Source of the DNA: Paraprevotella sp.
Lineage (GTDB): Bacteria; Bacteroidota; Bacteroidia; Bacteroidales; Bacteroidaceae
Reading direction: 5' to 3'
NCBI GenBank assembly: GCA_017425765.1
Contig: JAFOXE010000136.1
Coordinates: forward strand, 1 to 10,901
DNA length: 10,901 nt
Position numbers and translations under genes: made by a program. Numbering within the stretch: the first letter of the stretch is position 1; each line of letters opens with the position of its first letter. Below, one piece after another: positions 6,760 to 10,901 of this stretch. The notes below the pieces were generated by a model. That model made no database searches, was not told the origin of the DNA, and worked only from the letters and a program-made list of their open reading frames with translations.

Positions 6760-7491
6760 ATGCCGTTTACCTCCGAACAAATTCTTGAAAGACGCATATG
6801 GAAGCACCTAAATAAGGGACTCATTCAATACGGCTTATTAGAAGAAGGAGATAGAATCTTAATTGGATTGTCGGGTGGAAAGGATTCGCTAGCATTATTA
6901 GAGTTTTTAGCAAGACGTGCACAGATACACCGCCCCAAAATCAAGTTGGAAGCTCTGCATGTACGCATGAGCAACATCGAATACGAAAGCGACACTTCGT
7001 ATCTCAAGACTTTTGCAGAGGAGCATAATGTGAAACTGCACATCAGAGAAACATCATTCGAGATGAATACCGACCATAGAAAAACGCCCTGTTTCCTCTG
7101 CTCGTGGAATCGCCGCAAAATGCTTTTTGAAACAGCACAAGAATTAGGATGCAACAAGATAGCATTGGGGCATCATCAAGACGACATCATCCATACCACG
7201 TTGATGAATCTAACTTTTCAAGGTCAATTCTCCACAATGCCGGCACGATTACACATGAAGAAATTCCCCATGGCCATAATTCGTCCCATGTGCATGGTGG
7301 CCGAAAAAGACCTAAACGAATGGAGCATCTTGCGTAATTATCAACCACAGAAAAAACGCTGCCCATACGAGCATGAAAGTAATCGTACTGACATCAAGTC
7401 CATCTTCCAAAAGTTGGAACAATTAAATCCGGAAGCAAGATATTCTATATGGAACGCCTTAGAAAGCGAACATAAGTTAATAGAGGAATAG
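6760..7491 (+). CDS. ttcA: tRNA 2-thiocytidine(32) synthetase TtcA family
   Basis: A 243-residue PP-loop ATPase. TtcA adenylates cytidine 32 in the anticodon loop of certain tRNAs and replaces its oxygen with sulfur, using a 4Fe-4S cluster. The ATP-binding PP-loop SGGKDS is at 38-43. The paired cysteines C111 and C114 (PCFLCSWNRR) and C201 (KKRCPYE) correspond to the three cluster ligands of the E. coli enzyme. GHHQDD (137-142) is the second conserved TtcA/TtuA-family motif. The protein is shorter than E. coli TtcA (about 311 residues) but keeps all of these sites, as the short Bacteroidota members do. The ATG at 6760 begins MPFTSEQILERRIWKHLNK, which leads directly into the domain. A related TtuA-like activity on another base cannot be excluded. 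Confidence 0.93.
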   Translation: MPFTSEQILERRIWKHLNKGLIQYGLLEEGDRILIGLSGGKDSLALLEFLARRAQIHRPKIKLEALHVRMSNIEYESDTSYLKTFAEEHNVKLHIRETSFEMNTDHRKTPCFLCSWNRRKMLFETAQELGCNKIALGHHQDDIIHTTLMNLTFQGQFSTMPARLHMKKFPMAIIRPMCMVAEKDLNEWSILRNYQPQKKRCPYEHESNRTDIKSIFQKLEQLNPEARYSIWNALESEHKLIEE

Positions 7492-7541
7492 TTTTTACAT
7501 AAAAAATATTAGCAGAAGATACAAGCAAACATATAATTACC

Positions 7542-7549
7542 TATCTTTG
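7542..7549 (+). promoter_or_regulatory. Probable -7 box of the PD40-phosphorylase-msrC operon
   Basis: TATCTTTG matches the TAnnTTTG consensus exactly and ends 23 bases before the PD40 protein's ATG. The expected -33 position (7519-7522, ATAC) does not contain TTTG, so the upstream element is missing or divergent. The predicted transcription start, about 7554-7556, falls inside a short dyad. Confidence 0.5.
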
Positions 7550-7550
7550 A

Positions 7551-7567
7551 GGATATATAACATATCC
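7551..7567. promoter_or_regulatory. Short dyad at the predicted transcription start of the PD40 operon
   Basis: GGATAT (7551-7556) and ATATCC (7562-7567) form a perfect six-base inverted repeat around ATAAC. It begins one base after the -7 box and ends five bases before the ATG at 7573. As DNA it could be an operator; in the transcript it would be incomplete at the 5' end if transcription starts near 7555. It is short and AT-rich, so chance is a real possibility. Confidence 0.35.
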
Positions 7568-7572
7568 ATAAA

Positions 7573-8841
7573 ATGAAGATAAGAATTATTTATATATTGT
7601 TGTGTGTATTGATGGCCATACCCTTGTCTGCTCAAAGAAGAAAGAAGAAGGAAGAACCGCCCAAACCATCAGTAGAGGAATGCATTAGTAAATACGACTT
7701 TACATTGGCAATAGAAGTTCTTGAAGAACAAATATCGGAACTTAAAAAGAAAAAGCAGCCAACAGAAGAACTTGAGACGAAGTTAGAATGGGTTCGACGT
7801 GGCCGTAACATGGTAAAAGGAACAGAAAAAGTTTTATTCATAGACAGCATAGTAGTGAATAAAAAAGAGTTCCTAAATACCATTAAGATTAGTTCTGAAT
7901 GTGGACAAATAGAAACATTCACTAAATTCTTCGGTCGTCCGGATACAACAAATAGCACTATCTATCTATCCGAATTAGGTAATAAAATTTATTACGCATA
8001 CCCCAATAGTGAGGGGCTACTCCGTCTTTACTCAAGTGACCTTATTGGCGATTCTTGGAACTCTCCTACCGAACTTAAAGGCCTTGAGGAGAGCGACATA
8101 AACCGCAACTATCCATTTATGCTTTCCGATGGATTTACATTGTACTATGCCGCACAAGGTGAGGAAAGCCTGGGCGGATACGACATTTTTGTGAGTCGAT
8201 ATGATTATGACACACAAAGTTTTCTTTATCCCGAAAACATCGGAATGCCATTTAACTCTCCGGCCAACGACTATATGTTTGCAATTGACGAACATCACAA
8301 AATTGGTTGGTTTGCCACCGATCGTAATCAACCCAACGGAAAAGTATGTGTCTACACCTTCATTCCTAACGAAGTAAAAGAAATATATTCGACCGAGGGA
8401 AACGACTTCAGCCATGTACAAAGATTGGCAATGTTGCACCGTATTGCAGACACGCAAACTGATCTAGATGCTCTAAAAGCAGCAAGAATCAGACTATCAG
8501 AAGCCAGAACAACTCAGCAAGAAAAAATAACACCCAAAGAATTTGAGTTTGTTATAAACGACAAATGGACCTATAGCCTAACCTCTGATTTTAAGTCAGA
8601 AGAAGCCAAGAAAATGGTAAAATGGTGGAAAGAAAGTTCCCTTGATCTCAGTATAATGAAAAAACAAATAGAACAACTGAGAGAAACCTATCGTAATGCA
8701 GATAAAGCGACACGTGAATCATTAAGCAAACAAATCCTTACCTTGGAAAAAAAACAAGAAGATTTGACAAAAGAGATTCATGAGCAAACAAAGAAAATAC
8801 GTAAAGCCGAAATATCCTTCATCATGCAAGGGACGAAATAA
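7573..8841 (+). CDS. Exported PD40 (WD40-like) repeat protein with C-terminal coiled coil, function unknown
   Basis: A 422-residue protein with a signal peptide: MKIR, a hydrophobic core (about 5-18), then LSA-Q at 18-21, a good signal peptidase I site, followed by a very basic RRKKK stretch. Residues 33-115 look helical and charged. The middle (about 125-263) has beta-propeller PD40 features: NYPFMLSDGFTLYYAAQGE with GGYDIFVSRYD (179-211), then NSPANDYMFAIDEHHKIGWFATDR (228-251). Such strands occur in TolB-like and OmpA-linked Bacteroidota proteins, but no OmpA or peptidase domain follows here. The C-terminal part (about 357-415) is strongly helical with Lys/Glu/Gln repeats and is probably a coiled coil. 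It would lie in the periplasm, perhaps as a scaffold or binding protein. It is the first gene of a probable three-gene operon; the next gene starts 23 bases after its stop. Confidence 0.82.
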   Translation: MKIRIIYILLCVLMAIPLSAQRRKKKEEPPKPSVEECISKYDFTLAIEVLEEQISELKKKKQPTEELETKLEWVRRGRNMVKGTEKVLFIDSIVVNKKEFLNTIKISSECGQIETFTKFFGRPDTTNSTIYLSELGNKIYYAYPNSEGLLRLYSSDLIGDSWNSPTELKGLEESDINRNYPFMLSDGFTLYYAAQGEESLGGYDIFVSRYDYDTQSFLYPENIGMPFNSPANDYMFAIDEHHKIGWFATDRNQPNGKVCVYTFIPNEVKEIYSTEGNDFSHVQRLAMLHRIADTQTDLDALKAARIRLSEARTTQQEKITPKEFEFVINDKWTYSLTSDFKSEEAKKMVKWWKESSLDLSIMKKQIEQLRETYRNADKATRESLSKQILTLEKKQEDLTKEIHEQTKKIRKAEISFIMQGTK

Positions 8842-8864
8842 AAAACACTAAAATAGAAATCATC

Positions 8865-9737
8865 ATGAAGAAATATTTTGCAGAATCTGAGCTTATAATC
8901 AACCCCGACGGGAGCATATTTCATTTACACATCCGTCCGGAACAGTTGGCCGACAAAGTGATTTTAGTGGGCGATCCCGGCCGTGTGGCTACTGTTGCTG
9001 CACACTTCGACACCCAAGAATTTGATATAACCAGCCGTGAGTTCCACACCATTACAGGTACATATAAAGGTAAGAGAATCACGGTTTTGTCTACAGGTAT
9101 CGGATGTGATAATATAGACATCGTTTTGAATGAGTTGGATGCCTTAGTTAACATTGACTTTGCGAGTCGATATGAAAAAGATGAACTTCGTTCTTTGGAG
9201 TTAGTACGTATCGGAACATGCGGAGGCCTTCAACCCAACACCCCAGTAGGAACTTATATCGCAAGCAAGAAAAGCATCGGATTTGATGGACTACTCAATT
9301 ACTACGATGGTAGAAATAAGGTGTGTGACCTTGATTTTGAAAAAGCATTTACCCAACATATGCAATGGAATCCACAGAAAGGTGCACCTTATGTAATTGA
9401 CTCAAACGAAGAACTTTTCAACCGAATTGCAGGAAATGACATGGTACAAGGAATAACCATAGCTTGTGGAGGATTCTTCGGGCCGCAAGGTAGAGAACTT
9501 CGTGTTCCGTTGGAAGATCCTACGCAAAACACTAAAATCGAGGACTTTGAGTATAAGGGTATGCGCATAACCAATTTTGAAATGGAAAGCTCTGCACTCG
9601 CCGGCCTTGCTCGTCTTATGGGACACAAAGCAACTACATGCTGCATGGTGATTGCAAACCGATTAGCAAAAGAAGCAAATGCTAATTACAAGAACAGTAT
9701 CGACGGATTGATTCAGCTCGTATTGGAACGAATATAA
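8865..9737 (+). CDS. Nucleoside phosphorylase (PNP/UDP family, uridine-phosphorylase-like)
   Basis: A 290-residue cytoplasmic enzyme of the PNP_UDP_1 fold that splits nucleosides with phosphate into base plus (deoxy)ribose-1-phosphate. The phosphate-binding GDPGRV is at 36-41, the strand VRIGTCGG at 114-121 is the central family motif, and the ribose-binding NFEMESSAL is at 237-245. GGFFGPQGR at 202-210 lies in the region that shapes the base pocket. The FEMES motif and overall length (family members are mostly 230-300) favour a uridine-phosphorylase-like member. The exact base (uracil, thymine or a purine) cannot be read safely. The ATG at 8865 lies 23 bases after the PD40 gene without an intervening terminator, which implies co-transcription and a salvage role unrelated in any obvious way to its neighbours. 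Confidence 0.92.
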   Translation: MKKYFAESELIINPDGSIFHLHIRPEQLADKVILVGDPGRVATVAAHFDTQEFDITSREFHTITGTYKGKRITVLSTGIGCDNIDIVLNELDALVNIDFASRYEKDELRSLELVRIGTCGGLQPNTPVGTYIASKKSIGFDGLLNYYDGRNKVCDLDFEKAFTQHMQWNPQKGAPYVIDSNEELFNRIAGNDMVQGITIACGGFFGPQGRELRVPLEDPTQNTKIEDFEYKGMRITNFEMESSALAGLARLMGHKATTCCMVIANRLAKEANANYKNSIDGLIQLVLERI

Positions 9738-9782
9738 TATAGAACTTCAAAAAAAATCACATCCTTGCCGTTATAATACTAT

Positions 9783-10268
9783 ATGGAAGCAAGCTTCAAA
9801 ACAAAGGTAGAGGACAAAGAAAAGAAATATCTTGAATTTATCAGACAATTCAAGGGCTTAATAGAAGGAGAAAACGAAGAAATCAGCGTATTGGCCAACA
9901 CATGTGCAGCCTTACGCGAAGCCTTTGGTTTCTTTTGGATTGGATTCTATCTGGTACGAAACGAGCAACTCATTCTTGGCCCCTTTCAAGGTAGTGTAGC
10001 TTGTTACCGAATCGCCAAAGGTCGTGGTGTATGTGGCACCGCATGGGCAACCGCGCAAACACAAGTTGTACCCGACGTAGAAGCTTTCCCTGGGCATATA
10101 GCTTGCAGTTCCGAATCACGCTCCGAAATCGTTGTGCCCCTCATCACCAACAGAAAAGTACACGCAGTCCTTGATATTGACAGTAATGAGCTGGCTACTT
10201 TCGACCAAGTAGATAAAAATTATCTAGAAGAAATAGCTAGAATTCTATCAAAGATATTATACGAATAG
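9783..10268 (+). CDS. msrC: Free methionine-(R)-sulfoxide reductase, GAF domain
   Basis: A 161-residue protein consisting of one GAF domain, as in E. coli YebR/MsrC. It reduces free (not protein-bound) methionine-R-sulfoxide to methionine in the cytoplasm, taking electrons from thioredoxin. The family block is clear: FWIGFYLV (51-58), LGPFQGSVACYRI (65-77), GRGVCGTAWAT (80-90), FPGHIACSSESRSEIVVPL (102-120) and LDIDS (130-134). The three conserved cysteines are C74, C84 and C108, with the same 10- and 24-residue spacing as C84, C94 and C118 of the E. coli enzyme, so it should be active. The ATG at 9783 is 45 bases after the phosphorylase, with no promoter or terminator between, so it probably ends the operon. 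A nearby inverted repeat overlaps its stop codon. Confidence 0.95.
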   Translation: MEASFKTKVEDKEKKYLEFIRQFKGLIEGENEEISVLANTCAALREAFGFFWIGFYLVRNEQLILGPFQGSVACYRIAKGRGVCGTAWATAQTQVVPDVEAFPGHIACSSESRSEIVVPLITNRKVHAVLDIDSNELATFDQVDKNYLEEIARILSKILYE

Positions 10269-10286
10269 TCAGACTACCATTCGTAT
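10259..10286 (+). repeat. AT-rich inverted repeat overlapping the msrC stop, possible weak terminator
   Basis: ATACGAAT (10259-10266) pairs perfectly with ATTCGTAT (10279-10286) around a 12-base loop. The stem contains the end of msrC and most of its stop codon. A third copy, ATACGAAT, follows in direct orientation at 10305-10312. The stem is AT-rich and lacks a T run, so it is a poor terminator; three copies of the same octamer within 54 bases could also be protein-binding sites. Confidence 0.5.
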
Positions 10287-10344
10287 AACTTGATATGATA
10301 TAATATACGAATAATTATTAAAAGACAAGTTCTTCATTCGTTTT

Positions 10345-10373
10345 TTTCCATGATATACAAACTATTATGGAAA
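10345..10373. repeat. Hairpin-forming inverted repeat
   Basis: TTTCCATGATA (10345-10355) pairs with TATTATGGAAA (10363-10373) around a TACAAAC loop. All eleven positions pair if one G-U is allowed. On the plus strand a T run precedes it and none follows, so it is not a plus-strand terminator; on the minus strand it is followed by A. It may be the 5' element of the structured region downstream or an operator. Confidence 0.6.
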
Positions 10374-10423
10374 GTAGAACTCTTATCACCACGTGTCAGA
10401 TGTAGCTCATTGCACTCCACTTT

Positions 10424-10617
10424 ACCTCGTTTCAGCCTATTGCAAAATGGGCGAAATCTTTTTATTGAAACACGGTTTTGAGAAGATATTGGACATCGAG
10501 GTCGAGAATGGTGCGTTCTCGTAAACGCCAACGCCCACGAAAAATGGCGTTTTGGGGCATAAATTCATTAAAACACAAAAAATCCCGAAAGAGGTTGATA
10601 AACTCTCGGGATTTTTC
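10424..10617 (+). ncRNA. Candidate structured RNA ending in a terminator (novel, unassigned)
   Basis: Several helices nest or follow each other in order. ACCTCG (10424-10429) pairs with CGAGGT (10497-10502) and encloses two hairpins. The first is GCCTATT/AATGGGC (10435-10452, one G-U) with a GCAA loop, a GNRA tetraloop. The second is ATCTT/AAGAT (10456-10460 with 10483-10487), extended by TTGAAAC/GTTTTGA around ACG. Directly after come CGAGAA/TTCTCG (10503-10521), AAACGCCA/TGGCGTTT (10523-10552) and the terminator (10578-10616). No known RNA class (tmRNA, RNase P, SRP, 6S, tRNA) is recognised, and I see no convincing -7 box just upstream. The pairings were found by eye, and a short frame ending at 10524 overlaps, so the region could instead be a decayed gene. 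Confidence 0.35.
10578..10616. terminator. Strong bidirectional intrinsic terminator
   Basis: AAAAATCCCGA (10578-10588) pairs with TCGGGATTTTT (10606-10616), eleven base pairs. After an AA bulge, GAG/CTC adds three more around GTTGATAAA. The T run is five on the plus strand and six on the minus strand, so it can stop transcripts from either side. It shows that something is transcribed here: read-through from msrC, an RNA in the tail, or a minus-strand transcript entering from the right. Confidence 0.9.
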
Positions 10618-10679
10618 GTCTATTTTGTATGATTTTCAGCCGAATTTTTGTAGGTATTAGCATTTATTAGTGGGCGTTA
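10578..10679 (-). ncRNA. Candidate minus-strand small RNA of about 100 nt
   Basis: A TATTTTTG box on the minus strand (10692-10685) would start transcription near 10679. About 60 bases later the minus strand enters the strong terminator, with its six-T tail ending near 10577. A promoter-like box, no open frame of useful length, and an intrinsic terminator at this spacing is the usual layout of a bacterial small RNA. There is no matching -33 element and no conservation data, so this is a suggestion only. Confidence 0.3.
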
Positions 10680-10684
10680 GAGTG

Positions 10685-10692
10685 CAAAAATA
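10685..10692 (-). promoter_or_regulatory. Minus-strand -7-like box in the tail
   Basis: The minus strand reads TATTTTTG followed by CA, an exact TAnnTTTG match in the form often seen in Bacteroidota promoters. No TTTG or TTG lies 19 bases upstream. It points towards the bidirectional terminator at 10578-10616. Confidence 0.35.
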
Positions 10693-10747
10693 ACTTTCCG
10701 ATGCAACACATTTACACTATTGATTGAAAGCGTTCTAGCCTTTTAAT

Positions 10748-10837
10748 CGGTACAACTCGCATTTTCACAATGACACGGAAAATACTCACAAATTCATCGT
10801 GTTGAAAATCAACGATTTCGATATACGTGTTGTACCG
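10748..10837. repeat. Nested inverted repeats closing a three-way fold
   Basis: CGGTACAAC (10748-10756) is the exact reverse complement of GTTGTACCG (10829-10837), 72 bases apart. Between them lie two smaller hairpins: ATTTTC/GAAAAT (10761-10766 with 10778-10783), and ATCG-TTGA/TCAA-CGAT (10796-10816, with a TG bulge and an AAA loop). Together they would form a three-way junction in RNA of either strand. Two short protein-like frames on the minus strand overlap it, so the repeat may be chance within decayed coding sequence. The window ends too soon to see the context. Confidence 0.45.
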
Positions 10838-10901
10838 CGCTTTTCTAGCTCATTTTCAAGTTTCGGTAGATACCAAATTGAAGTGATTCTTATTCAGCCT
10901 C

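Larger units (their letters stand above)
10269..10901. other. 633-base tail without a convincing gene
   Basis: No reading frame here has recognisable homology or a credible start. The 60-codon frame from TTG 10478 to 10660 runs through two strong hairpins including a terminator, and the minus-strand frame 10334-10531 also relies on a TTG start. A short plus-strand frame ends at 10524 (from GTG 10393 or ATG 10447) and two short minus-strand frames lie near 10712-10893; they read somewhat protein-like but match nothing I know. Instead the stretch is dense in inverted repeats, listed separately. No tRNA, att-like repeat or insertion-sequence end was seen. Confidence 0.6.

Noticed and set aside
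10334..10531. 65-codon minus-strand frame in the tail
   Set aside because: TTG start, no recognisable motif, and it overlaps the same inverted repeats; probably chance.
10478..10660. 60-codon plus-strand frame in the tail
   Set aside because: It needs a TTG start, is extremely basic with no family resemblance, and runs through two hairpins including a strong terminator.
10259..10901. CRISPR array or retron RNA in the repeat-rich tail
   Set aside because: No evenly spaced direct repeats are present, and no cas gene or reverse transcriptase is seen in the window; the repeats are inverted and different from one another.

Overview
The window looks like ordinary chromosomal DNA from a member of the Bacteroidota, most likely the order Bacteroidales (Bacteroides/Prevotella-like). 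The evidence is the protein content (a fused Nfn/SudBA-type reductase, a short TtcA, a PD40 protein and a YidE-type transporter) and promoter-like TAnnTTTG boxes in front of several genes. One of these, upstream of serS, has a TTG exactly 19 bases upstream, which is the Bacteroidota sigma-ABfr pattern. I see no phage, insertion sequence, tRNA, rRNA or CRISPR array. The genus cannot be fixed from this sequence alone.

Left part (1-2586): the last codons of what is probably rplU, then rpmA (ribosomal protein L27) with a strong terminator. A YidE/AspT-family membrane transporter follows on the minus strand. A 404-base divergent spacer (2184-2587) holds the transporter's probable -7 box, two neighbouring inverted repeats (one with near-perfect 20-base arms) and the serS promoter.

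Middle (2588-6702): serS is followed after 31 bases by a 785-residue flavoprotein. It fuses an NfnA/SudB-like NAD- and 2Fe-2S-binding module to an NfnB/SudA/GltD-like module with FAD and NAD(P) sites and two 4Fe-4S cysteine sets. A 48-base hairpin then precedes a small DUF486 membrane protein, whose real start is probably ATG 6334.

Right part (6760-10268): ttcA (tRNA 2-thiocytidine synthesis), then a probable three-gene operon starting from a TATCTTTG box. It encodes an exported PD40/coiled-coil protein, a PNP/UDP-type nucleoside phosphorylase, and a GAF-domain free methionine-R-sulfoxide reductase with all three conserved cysteines.

Tail (10269-10901): 633 bases with no convincing gene but many inverted repeats. 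A nested set at 10424-10616 ends in a strong terminator and could be a structured RNA. A minus-strand TATTTTTG box at 10685-10692 faces the same terminator and could drive an RNA of about 100 nt. A further closed fold lies at 10748-10837. This tail is the least explained part of the window. All RNA calls here come from pairing by eye and have not been tested by folding software or comparative genomics.
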